Shown piece after piece: positions 1 through 7,439 of a stretch of DNA of 64,000 nucleotides. The translations under genes and the position numbers were made by a program. The notes under the pieces were generated by a model. The model ran no database searches and was not told the DNA's origin. It was given only the letters and a program-made list of their open reading frames with translations. Where the stretch lies: NCBI GenBank assembly GCA_004143945.1, contig SEHB01000005.1:124001-188000 (forward strand), written 5' to 3'. Each line of letters starts with the position of its first letter. Position 1 is the first letter of the stretch. The DNA is from Lysobacteraceae bacterium. Its GTDB lineage: Bacteria > Pseudomonadota > Gammaproteobacteria > Xanthomonadales > Rhodanobacteraceae.

Positions 1-668
1 CGGATCCGCGCGTGCGTGCGCGGGAAGCACGCCGGCGAAACCACCGCGTCGCCGATGCGCAACACGTTCGCCGCGTGTTCCTCGCCGGGATCGACCTCGA
101 CGATGCGGTACGCGGCGAACGGTTCGCGGTCGATCCAGGCAGGCTGCAGCAGCACGCTGCGGTCATCGAGCGCGGTGACCGCCGATTTCAGGTGCAGGCA
201 TCCGCGCGTCGGCACCGCCTCGACCTCATGGCCGTGCGCGCCGAGGATCGAGCGCAGCTGCGCGATGCCGTGCGCATTGGTGCGCGCCGACTTGCCGACG
301 AACACGCGTCGCCCGATCCGCAGCACGTCGCCACCGTCGAGCGTGCCCGGCGCGACGATCGCGTGCAGCGGTCGATGATCGCCGAGGACCGCGGCCACGC
401 TTTCGCCCTCGCGGCGGCGCGAGGGCGCGCCGGGCCGCGTCATCACGGCGACCTCGTCGGTGACGATCGCGACGTCCTCGACGAACACCGCGTCCGGCAT
501 TTCAGGTTGCCCGGGCAACGCGATCACCTCGCAGCCGAGCGCCTGCAGCACGTCGCGGTACGCCGCGTGCTGCTCGCGCGCACGCGCGAGGTCGATGCGC
601 GTGCGCGGCACGAACGAGAGTTCGCACTGCGCGAGGCTCGCGCTCACTTCACGGGTCAGCGCGATCAT
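1..668 (-). CDS. N(G),N(G)-dimethylarginine dimethylaminohydrolase (DDAH), 3' end beyond window
   Basis: The reading frame from ATG at 668 gives 222 residues before the window edge. DDAH hydrolyses asymmetric methylarginines to citrulline and methylamines; relatives are arginine deiminases. Family landmarks seen: MIALTREVSASLAQCEL at the N terminus, PDAVFVEDVAI (guanidino-binding Glu/Asp region), GTLDGGDVLRIG, VGKSARTNAHGI, and TRGCLHLKSAV, which carries the catalytic His. The nucleophilic Cys expected near residue 250 lies outside the window. The gene is cut by the window edge, not broken. It lies 51 bases upstream of a DUF3224 gene on the same strand. An arginine deiminase is less likely because of the short N terminus and the SARTNxxGI pattern. 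Confidence 0.85.
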   Translation of the reverse strand, partial: MIALTREVSASLAQCELSFVPRTRIDLARAREQHAAYRDVLQALGCEVIALPGQPEMPDAVFVEDVAIVTDEVAVMTRPGAPSRRREGESVAAVLGDHRPLHAIVAPGTLDGGDVLRIGRRVFVGKSARTNAHGIAQLRSILGAHGHEVEAVPTRGCLHLKSAVTALDDRSVLLQPAWIDREPFAAYRIVEVDPGEEHAANVLRIGDAVVSPACFPRTHARI

Positions 669-719
669 GCAGCACTCCGGCGACGGACCGACGACCGCAT
701 TGTGTCGCAATCCAGGCGC

Positions 720-1256
720 TCAGCGCGCGAGGTCGGGCAATCGGTAGTCGAACTCGTACGCATGCGCGCCGTCCGCGGCGATCACGATCCTCATCGATCC
801 CTCGAGGCCGGCCAGTTCGCCCGTGCCCGAGTCCGGGATCACGATGATGCCCTGGCGTTGCTCGCCGCGCTGCATCGTGCTGCTGTGCTGCAAGGCGAAG
901 CTGCCGCGTCGGCCCTGCAGGCTGCCTTCGACGCGCTCGATCGCGACATAGCCCGCGGAGTCGGCGATCGCGGTGCGGTAAGCGAGCATTTCACCGGTGC
1001 TGGTCGCGTCGAGGTCGCCGTGGAAGCGCTTGTCGAGCGACATGCGCCCGACGCCGGCCGAGCGTGCCTGCGGATTGTCGGCATTCTGTGGTGCAATCGT
1101 GACCTCGAACGGTCCACGGGCCTGCTGGTTCATCGTTGCTGCTCCTGCGAGGGTCGACATGCCTGGAAACGCATCGCGCGCGATGCCGATGCAGCAGAGC
1201 GTGGCCAGTGCCAGCGAGGTCGTGCCGCGCATCCACGCGTGCGTGACGGCGTTCAT
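720..1256 (-). CDS. DUF3224 family protein with N-terminal secretion signal
   Basis: 178 residues. A hydrophobic N-terminal stretch (MRGTTSLALATLCCIGIA and onward) suggests export. The rest matches the DUF3224 fold, a small calycin-like barrel: GPFEVTIAPQ, then MSLDKRFHGDLDATSTGEML, YVAIERVEGSLQGRRGSFALQ and SGTGELAGLEGSMRI. Function is unknown; some members are described as allene-oxide-cyclase-like barrels. An internal Met just before NQQARGPFEV would give a cytoplasmic form, and most family members start near there, so the exported form is an inference from the upstream ATG and the hydrophobic stretch. Confidence 0.7.
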   Translation of the reverse strand: MNAVTHAWMRGTTSLALATLCCIGIARDAFPGMSTLAGAATMNQQARGPFEVTIAPQNADNPQARSAGVGRMSLDKRFHGDLDATSTGEMLAYRTAIADSAGYVAIERVEGSLQGRRGSFALQHSSTMQRGEQRQGIIVIPDSGTGELAGLEGSMRIVIAADGAHAYEFDYRLPDLAR

Positions 1257-1379
1257 TCGTGGTCCGTCGCTTCCATGGGGGACCCGATTGCAGCAGCACC
1301 CGCACGGCGGCGATTGCAAAAACGCGACGCGATGCGACGCGGCGCCGCCGGTGGCCTGTCGGCACGCATCGGAGGTCGC

Positions 1380-2189
1380 ATGAAGTTCGGTCCCGGCGAT
1401 GCGCGTGGCATCCTGCACCGGCTCGCACCGGCCGGACGGTTCCAGCATGCGCGCTTCCCGGCACGGCCGCCGCTCGACGTTTTCGTCCAGCATGGCTGGA
1501 TCGTGCGATGGGACCTGCGGGGCGAGGCGCCGCAGCTGCAGGAGACGTTGCCGCACCCGAACGTCTACCTCGTGTTCGAGCGCGGCGCCGGGACCGTGAA
1601 CGGCGTCGCCGAGGGCCGCTGGTCGCGCGAGCTCGAAGGCGAGGGATTCGCGTTCGGCGTGAAGTTCCGTCCCGGGGGTTTCCGGCCGTTCTTCGGCCAG
1701 CCGGTTTCGCGGCTGGCCAATCGCTCGCTCGCGCTGCGCGAAGTGTTCGGCGACGCCGGCGCGGATCTCGAGCGCGCGGTATTCGCGGCGACCGACGCGC
1801 GCGCGATGAGCGACGTCGTGCACCGGTTCCTGTGCGAACGGCTGCCCGCGCCGGATCCGGATGCCGCGCGCGCGGGCGAGATCGTCGATGCGATCGCGCT
1901 CGACCGCGGCCTGCTCAAGGTCGACGACCTCGTCGCGCGCTTCCGGCTCGGCAAGCGCTCGCTGCAACGCCTGTTCAGCGAGTACGTCGGCGTCGGCCCG
2001 AAATGGGTGATCGGCCGCTATCGACTGCACGAGGCGATCGACCGCATCGCCGACGGCGAGCGCGTCGACTGGACGACGCTGGCGCTCGACCTCGGCTATT
2101 TCGACCAGGCCCACTTCATCCGCGACTTTCGGCGGCTGGTCGGGCGCACGCCGACCGACTATGCGCAGTCGGTGCGCGGCGCGGACTGA
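1380..2189 (+). CDS. AraC-family transcriptional regulator with DUF6597-type N-terminal domain
   Basis: 269 residues starting at the ATG at 1380, chosen because a GGAGG lies 4 bases upstream. The N-terminal half (about 1-130) has the pattern of the AraC-associated DUF6597 domain: VFVQHGWIVRWDLRGEAPQ, LPHPNVYLVFE, GVKFRPGGFRPFF. The C-terminal half (about 165-265) is an AraC helix-turn-helix pair: KVDDLVARFRLGKRSLQRLF and WTTLALDLGYFDQAHFIRDF, ending in GRTPTDYAQ. It is transcribed away from the DUF3224 gene, across a 123-base gap, so it may control that gene or itself. The effector is unknown. Confidence 0.88.
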   Translation: MKFGPGDARGILHRLAPAGRFQHARFPARPPLDVFVQHGWIVRWDLRGEAPQLQETLPHPNVYLVFERGAGTVNGVAEGRWSRELEGEGFAFGVKFRPGGFRPFFGQPVSRLANRSLALREVFGDAGADLERAVFAATDARAMSDVVHRFLCERLPAPDPDAARAGEIVDAIALDRGLLKVDDLVARFRLGKRSLQRLFSEYVGVGPKWVIGRYRLHEAIDRIADGERVDWTTLALDLGYFDQAHFIRDFRRLVGRTPTDYAQSVRGAD

Positions 2190-2222
2190 CACGCTTCAGG
2201 TGCGCGGCGTATGCTGCCGCGC

Positions 2223-2549
2223 ATGCGCACGCTGCCCTTCCTGGTCCTGCTGCTCGCCCTCGCGGCCTGCGCGCACGCCGCTCCGCGCGCCGACACGCAA
2301 CCCACCGTCCCCGAGGTCGACACGCGCTGCCGCGTCGATGCCGATTGCGTGGTCAAGGATGTCGGCAATTGCTGCGGCCACTACCCGGCCTGCGTCCACC
2401 GCGACAGTCCGACCTTTCCCGACCTCGTGAAGGCCGATTGCGAACGCCGCGGGATCGCGGGTGTCTGCGGTTTTCCGGTGATCAAGGGTTGTGCCTGCGT
2501 CGACGGGCGCTGCGCGGCGGCCGAGCACACGCCCGGCGTCGTGCGCTGA
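2223..2549 (+). CDS. Small cysteine-rich lipoprotein, function unknown
   Basis: 108 residues from the second ATG; an ATG at 2211 would add four residues. MRTLPFLVLLLALAACAHA is a lipoprotein signal with lipobox LAAC, giving a lipidated Cys near residue 16. The mature part has about nine cysteines in patterns such as CRVDADCVVKDVGNCCG and GCACVDGRCAA, consistent with a disulfide-rich periplasmic or outer-membrane-attached protein. CxxDxDC followed by NCCG is seen in several uncharacterised secreted proteobacterial proteins. No function is assigned. Confidence 0.65.
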   Translation: MRTLPFLVLLLALAACAHAAPRADTQPTVPEVDTRCRVDADCVVKDVGNCCGHYPACVHRDSPTFPDLVKADCERRGIAGVCGFPVIKGCACVDGRCAAAEHTPGVVR

Positions 2550-2758
2550 ATCCGCGCGGCCGGTCCGCGATGTGCGGGTCGGCCGGTGCACGCGATCCGT
2601 GCCGCGACTTCGGCGTCTTGGATGCACGCGTTCCGCGTGAGGGGTGCCTCGCGATGCGATGGCGCCTGCGCGGTCGCAGGCCGGCGCGTGCACCGGGCGT
2701 GATGGCTCGCGCCGCGCGGACCGGCTAGGCTTGTGCGCTCCTCGCTCGCGGGTCCCCG

Positions 2759-3319
2759 ATGCCGATGCCGCCCTCCACGCTCACGCTGCCCGCCTGGCTC
2801 GATGCCGCGATCGACGCGTCGCGTTCGTACGCGGACGATGCGGCGAAGGTCGCGCTCGCGATCGAACTCGCGCGACGCAACGTGCTGGAACGCAGCGGCG
2901 GCCCGTTCGGCGCGGTGGTGTTCGACGGCGCCGGCCACGTGGTCGCGGCCGGCGTCAATCGCGTGCTGCCTTCGGGCTGCTCGATCGCGCACGCGGAGAT
3001 CATGGCGTTCATCGCCGCGCAATCGCGACTCGGTCGCGCGCGCCTCAACGACACCGGCGGTCGCTACGTGCTCGCGACGAGCGCGCAGCCATGCTGCCAG
3101 TGTTACGGCGCGAGCATTTGGGCCGGCATCGACGAGCTGCTGATCGGCGCGCGCGCGGAAGACGTGATGGCACTCAGTGAATTCGACGAAGGCCCGCTGC
3201 CCGCCGACTGGATCGGCGAACTCGAACGACGCGGCATCGCGGTGCGGCGGGACATCCTGCGCGAGGAAGCGCGCGAGGTGTTCACGCTGTACGCAGGACA
3301 CGGCGGGCGCGCGTACTGA
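2759..3319 (+). CDS. Zinc-dependent nucleoside/nucleotide deaminase (CMP/dCMP deaminase fold)
   Basis: 186 residues. The cytidine-deaminase-like fold is shown by GGPFGAVVFDGAGHVVAAGVN, then HAEIMAF (zinc ligand H78, catalytic E80) and PCCQCYGA (zinc ligands C112 and C115). This arrangement fits the guanine deaminase / tRNA-adenosine-deaminase-like branch; substrate cannot be fixed from sequence, although the overall layout resembles guanine deaminase more than TadA. A second ATG two codons downstream (2765) is an equally possible start. It lies downstream of the small lipoprotein gene across a 209-base gap in which I see no gene. Confidence 0.85.
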   Translation: MPMPPSTLTLPAWLDAAIDASRSYADDAAKVALAIELARRNVLERSGGPFGAVVFDGAGHVVAAGVNRVLPSGCSIAHAEIMAFIAAQSRLGRARLNDTGGRYVLATSAQPCCQCYGASIWAGIDELLIGARAEDVMALSEFDEGPLPADWIGELERRGIAVRRDILREEAREVFTLYAGHGGRAY

Positions 3320-3400
3320 GCGGGCGATCGGGGGCTGGACGAAACGCGCAGGTCACGCTCGCTTGCATGCTCCATCGAACGAGAGCGGTTGATTGTCACG

Positions 3401-3530
3401 CGAAGAGATCGGGGCTGAAGCCCCGCCCACGAAGCTGCGACGGACGCCGCTCCGGCTCCCGCAAGTCGGAAACCACCGCACGACGCGGGCATCGTGGGAG
3501 GGACTTCAGTCCCGAGCCTTTCGCCGGAAG
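3401..3530. repeat. Inverted pair of REP-like palindromes (GGGACTTCAGTCCC type)
   Basis: Two related palindromic units face each other: 3401-3433 carries GGGGCTGAAGCCCC and 3492-3530 carries GGGACTTCAGTCCC, each flanked by the same GTGGG and GA(G/T)C bases in opposite orientation. A third unit sits at 6531-6564. The arrangement resembles a REP doublet. It occupies the 268-base gap between the deaminase gene and the convergent GH44 gene. Confidence 0.7.
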
Positions 3531-3587
3531 ATCGGGCCGAACGCGCCAGGCAAGCGCGCCCGCGTTCCCGCACGACTGCGCGTGAGG

Positions 3588-5300
3588 TCACTCGAACCCG
3601 TCCGCGAAGATCGCGTCGCCGCCGGTCACGACGAGCAGGTTCGCCGACATCGCAGGCAACGCGGCGAGCGCGAGCGTCGTGCCCGCGATCGGACCCGAGG
3701 CGATCGCATGCACGGGCTGGTTCGCGTCGAACCCGTACAGGGTCCAGCCGCTGCCCGGCGCGGACGCGAACGTCAGCGAGACGTCCTGCGCCGTCGTGGT
3801 CTTGTTCGTCAGCAGCACCATCGTGCGCGCACCCGAGCGAAACGCGTACGCACCCACGCGATCCGCGTCCGCGCTCGACGCCGCAACGCTCTGGCCTTCG
3901 ACGCGCGCACCTGCGCCGTCGTAGTCGAGGAACAGCAGGAACGCGCGCTCCACGCGCGTGCCCTCGGCCGGCGCGATCCAGCGCGTCGCGACGTCGACAC
4001 CCTCGCGCGCGAAGATGCCGAACAGCTCCGCCTGCGCGACCGCGCCGCTCGCGGTGCCGTCGTTGCCCCAGTTGTACTCGGTGATCGCGAGTTTCGTGCC
4101 CGGGCAGTACTGGTCGATCCACGCGCGCGCACGCGGGATCAGGTTCGGCTTGTCGTAGTGGTAGGGGCCGTCGCCGAGGTCGGAAATCCAGGATTCCGAG
4201 ACCCACGCGTCGTCGTGCAGCTCCTTCAGCGAGCGCAGGCGACGCGCAGCGGTATCGGGCGAATCGTCGTCGCTGAGCGCGACGTTCGCGCCCTGCGGGT
4301 AGTAGTGCAGATCCAGCACGTCGACGACGCGCGCGCCGCCGGGCAGCGGGTTCGCGCAGACCTGCTGCAGGTACCACGCGACGAACGGCATGCCGCCGTG
4401 CGCCTGGCGATCCGGGCCGTCGAGGCAGGTGTCCGCGGCCGAGCCGAACAGGTCGCAATAGCCCCAGGTCACCGGACCGTACACGAGCGCGCCGGGATCC
4501 TGCTGCTTGATCATCGCGCCGTAGCCCGCGGCCTTGCTCCAGGCTTCGTCGAACGTCGGCGGCTGCGGATGCACGTCGCGATGGGTCGAGTTCCAGAGCA
4601 TCATCTCGTTGTCGAGCGCGTAGTGGCGCACGCCGCCGTTCGCCGCCGATCCGTACGTGGCCTGCAGGTGCCCGATCCAGCCGCGCTGGAACGCGGGGTC
4701 GGCCGGGCTCGAGGTATCGGTCGGGTCATTGCCGGTGATCAGGCTGCCGTTCGGACGAACGCCATTGCCGGCGTCGGGGTCCCACGGATCGGTCGACTGC
4801 TGCGCACCGTACTTGGCCACCGAAAAGCCCGCGAAGTACGGATGCTGCAGCGGGCTGTCCGCGCGCGGCACCCAGCCGATCGTCGGGATCGTCAGGAGCG
4901 GCGCGGCGCCGGCGTCGAGCGCGGCGCCGATGAACGCGTCGGCCGCGTTGCCGATCGGCGGTACCTGGGTGCGGTCGCTCGCGCCCGGGATGTTCTCGTA
5001 GTACCAGTCGCCTGCAGTGCTGTGCACGTCGACGCGCCAGTTGTAGCGCGTCACCGAATTGCCGCCCCAGCGCAGCAGCGGATAGCCGACTTCGGCATTG
5101 CGATCCGCCTCGCCGAACGCGACGCCGAAGATCAGCGGATCGAGCGGACGGACGGCGGCGCCGGTGTCGACCGCGACCGCGACCGGCGCGCCGCGCGGGC
5201 CGGCGATCGCCGGCGTGGTCGGGACGCACACGAGGCAGGCAACGGCGATCAGCGGTATGGCTGTCAGCGCACTCGCATTCAGATTGAGGGGGCGGGTCAT
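3588..5300 (-). CDS. Secreted glycoside hydrolase family 44 (endoglucanase/xyloglucanase-like) with C-terminal FADGFE tag
   Basis: 570 residues from ATG at 5300, supported by GGAG about 9 bases upstream and by the signal peptide that follows (MTRPLNLNASALTAIPLIAV, cleavage near AIAG). GH44 landmarks: RWGGNSVTRYNWRVD, WYYENIPG, YALDNEMMLW with the acid/base Glu at E232, DVLDLHYYPQG, and ITEYNWGNDG with the nucleophile Glu at E408. A C-terminal beta-sandwich (about 470-560) follows the barrel. Known GH44 enzymes cleave beta-1,4-glucans and xyloglucan outside the cell. The last residues, GGDAIFADGFE, recur at the ends of four other secreted proteins in this window. It is divergent from rlmM. Confidence 0.88.
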   Translation of the reverse strand: MTRPLNLNASALTAIPLIAVACLVCVPTTPAIAGPRGAPVAVAVDTGAAVRPLDPLIFGVAFGEADRNAEVGYPLLRWGGNSVTRYNWRVDVHSTAGDWYYENIPGASDRTQVPPIGNAADAFIGAALDAGAAPLLTIPTIGWVPRADSPLQHPYFAGFSVAKYGAQQSTDPWDPDAGNGVRPNGSLITGNDPTDTSSPADPAFQRGWIGHLQATYGSAANGGVRHYALDNEMMLWNSTHRDVHPQPPTFDEAWSKAAGYGAMIKQQDPGALVYGPVTWGYCDLFGSAADTCLDGPDRQAHGGMPFVAWYLQQVCANPLPGGARVVDVLDLHYYPQGANVALSDDDSPDTAARRLRSLKELHDDAWVSESWISDLGDGPYHYDKPNLIPRARAWIDQYCPGTKLAITEYNWGNDGTASGAVAQAELFGIFAREGVDVATRWIAPAEGTRVERAFLLFLDYDGAGARVEGQSVAASSADADRVGAYAFRSGARTMVLLTNKTTTAQDVSLTFASAPGSGWTLYGFDANQPVHAIASGPIAGTTLALAALPAMSANLLVVTGGDAIFADGFE

Positions 5301-5415
5301 GCACGCACTCCAGAGGGATGCCGGCGAGACGGCCGGTCGCACCCAGTGAACACGCAATCGGGCGGCGTTTCCTTCGCCGCCGTCACACTCGCCGGATCGG
5401 CGCGCGGCAGGCATC

Positions 5416-6501
5416 ATGCGCGATCCGCCCGGACCGCCGATGCCGCCGACTCCCCTGCCCAGCCTGCTCGCCTATTGTCGACCCGGATTCGAGGGTGAGT
5501 GCGCGCAGGAACTGGCGAGCCTCGACCTCGAGCACGGCGGCGCCGGCCATGCGCGCGCGCAGCGCGGCAGTGGCCATGTCGAGTTCGCGAGTCCGGCCGC
5601 CGATGCGTTTGCCGATGCCTGGCGCGGACTCGTGTTCGCGCGCCAGTTGCTGCGCGTGATCGGCCACGCGCGCGCGCTGCCGCCGCGCGACCGGCTCTCG
5701 GTGCTGCTGCCGATGATCCAGGCCGATCCGCGACGCTGGTGCGACGCCTGGGTCGAGTCACCCGACAGCGACGCCGCGCGCGAGCTCGCGCCGCTCTGCC
5801 GCGGACTCAATGCCGCGCTGATCGGCGTGATGAAGAAGCAGCGCATGATCGACCGCGCATCGCCGTGGCGGCTGCACCTGTGCATGACCGCGACCGACGC
5901 GGGTTTCGTCGCGGCGGCGCGCGTGGACGCGAGCGCGCCCTGGCCAGGCGGGATCCCGCGCCTGAAGTTTCCGCGCGAGGCGCCCAGCCGCTCGACGCTC
6001 AAGCTCGAGGAGGCCCTGCTCACCCTGCTCGACGAGGGCGAGCGCGAGCGCTGGCTGAAGCCCGGCATGCGCGCGGTCGACCTCGGCGCATCGCCGGGCG
6101 GCTGGACCTGGCAACTCGTCGCGCGCTCGCTGCATGTCACCGCGGTCGACAATGGCCCGATGGACGCGGGCCTGCTCGCCTCCGGCCTCGTCGACCACCT
6201 GCGTGCGGACGGATTCCGCTACCAGCCGCCGCGCGCGGTCGACTGGCTCGTGTGCGACATGGTCGAGCAACCGCGCCGCGTCGCGCAGCGCATGGCCGAA
6301 TGGCTCGCGCAGGGTTGGTGCCGGCATGCGGTGTTCAACCTGAAGCTGCCGATGAAGAAGCGCTGGGATGAAGTGCAGGCCTGCTTCGACCTGCTGCGCG
6401 AGGCCTGCGGCGAGCGCCTCGAGCTGCGCGCGAAGCAGCTGTACCACGATCGCGAGGAGATCACGGTGTTCGCGCGGATCGCGCTGAGGGCTGAGGGCTG
6501 A
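5416..6501 (+). CDS. rlmM: 23S rRNA (cytidine(2498)-2'-O)-methyltransferase RlmM
   Basis: 361 residues. The N terminus LLAYCRPGFEGECAQELAS is the THUMP-like start of RlmM, and the C-terminal Rossmann domain holds DLGASPGGWTWQLVARS (SAM binding), VDWLVCDMVEQP and FNLKLPMKKRW, giving the catalytic K-D-K-E set. RlmM methylates the ribose of C2498 in 23S rRNA using SAM. A second ATG at 5440 also fits the start. The final codons (LRAEG and the stop) are made of the GGGCTGA repeat that continues downstream, so the native C terminus has probably been replaced by repeat sequence. Confidence 0.92.
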   Translation: MRDPPGPPMPPTPLPSLLAYCRPGFEGECAQELASLDLEHGGAGHARAQRGSGHVEFASPAADAFADAWRGLVFARQLLRVIGHARALPPRDRLSVLLPMIQADPRRWCDAWVESPDSDAARELAPLCRGLNAALIGVMKKQRMIDRASPWRLHLCMTATDAGFVAAARVDASAPWPGGIPRLKFPREAPSRSTLKLEEALLTLLDEGERERWLKPGMRAVDLGASPGGWTWQLVARSLHVTAVDNGPMDAGLLASGLVDHLRADGFRYQPPRAVDWLVCDMVEQPRRVAQRMAEWLAQGWCRHAVFNLKLPMKKRWDEVQACFDLLREACGERLELRAKQLYHDREEITVFARIALRAEG

Positions 6502-6511
6502 GGGCTGGGTT
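6484..6511. repeat. GGGCTGA heptamer repeat at the 3' end of rlmM
   Basis: Three to four consecutive copies of GGGCTGA run through the rlmM stop codon. The same heptamer in the opposite orientation occurs at 63874-63900, and a degenerate form ends ptsN. Confidence 0.7.
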
Positions 6512-6530
6512 TTCCGGCTCTTGTGGGAGG

Positions 6531-6564
6531 GACTTCAGTCCCGAGCTTTTCGCCTGTCGATCGA
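6531..6564. repeat. REP-like palindrome, third copy
   Basis: It contains GTGGGAGGGACTTCAGTCCC and the same following GAGC.TTTTCGCC bases as the copy at 3492-3530. It lies in the leader between rlmM and the TVP38 gene. A further GC-rich hairpin, GGGCCGGC-gct-GCCGGCCC at 6636-6654, follows just before the start of the TVP38 gene. Confidence 0.7.
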
Positions 6565-6673
6565 ATCGGACATGCCGAACGTGCCTGTTGCGGGCCTTCG
6601 GAGTGGATGCTCTATGCTTGCGCCATTGCTTCGAGGGGCCGGCGCTGCCGGCCCTCGGCGTCCCTGGACCCCG

Positions 6674-7372
6674 ATGAATCGTTTGCGCGCCTTCCTGCCG
6701 CTGCTGGTCCTGTTCGCGATCGGCGTGGCGCTGTATGCCTCCGGCATGCTCGACCGCTTCGACCCGCACAACCTCGTGCAGGACGAGGCGTTGCTGCGTT
6801 CCGGCCTCGCCCATCATCCCTGGCTCGGCCCGTTCGTGCTGGTCGGCGTGCTCGCGCTCGTGATCGCGACCGGCGTGCCGGGTGGCATCCTCGTCGTGTT
6901 CGCGGGTGGCATGCTGTTCGGTACCGTGCTCGGCACGATCCTCTCGACGATCGGTGCCTTGATCGGCGCGACCGCGCTCTACTACGCGAGCCGCATCGCG
7001 TTCGACAGTGGCACGCGCGCGGCGCCCGCACTGGCCGGACGCCTGCGCGCGGGCTACCTCGCGCATCCGTTTTCCTACACGCTGCTGCTGCGCCTGGTGC
7101 CCTTCTTCCCGTTCGGGGCGGTCAGCGTCGCGCTCGCCTGGCTGCGCTGCCCGTTGTGGATCTTCCTGGGTGCGAGCGCGCTCGGCGGCAGCGTGATGAT
7201 CGCGTTCGAGAGCGCGCTCGGCGCCGGCCTCATCGAGTCGATCGCGCGCGAAGGCCGGGTCTCCGTCGACGTGTTCGCGCATCGCTCCGTCTACCTGCCG
7301 CTGCTCGGGATGGCGCTGGTCGCGCTGCTGCCGATCCTGGCCGGGCGGCTGCGCCGAAAGACCGGGAGCTGA
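6674..7372 (+). CDS. TVP38/TMEM64 (DedA-like, SNARE-associated) membrane protein
   Basis: 232 residues from ATG at 6674; the upstream part of the open frame consists of repeat sequence and is not likely coding. An N-terminal TM segment (about 4-22) is followed by the VTT domain: PFVLVGVLALVIATGVPGGI, FAGGMLFGTVLGTILSTIGA, LIGATALYYASR, then RLVPFFPFGAVSVALAW and a C-terminal TM (YLPLLGMALVALLPILAGRL). Family members are inner-membrane proteins linked to lipid scrambling or transport; the substrate here is unknown. Confidence 0.85.
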   Translation: MNRLRAFLPLLVLFAIGVALYASGMLDRFDPHNLVQDEALLRSGLAHHPWLGPFVLVGVLALVIATGVPGGILVVFAGGMLFGTVLGTILSTIGALIGATALYYASRIAFDSGTRAAPALAGRLRAGYLAHPFSYTLLLRLVPFFPFGAVSVALAWLRCPLWIFLGASALGGSVMIAFESALGAGLIESIAREGRVSVDVFAHRSVYLPLLGMALVALLPILAGRLRRKTGS

Positions 7373-7439
7373 GGGCCGCGGCCCGGAAGCGGGTCGAGCG
7401 ATTCCCGCCATCGGGGGCTTCCGTTATCCTGCCGAAGGT

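Noticed and set aside
3320..3587. Possible small gene in the REP-bearing gap
   Set aside because: Frames there translate the palindromes and have no ribosome site or homologous look.
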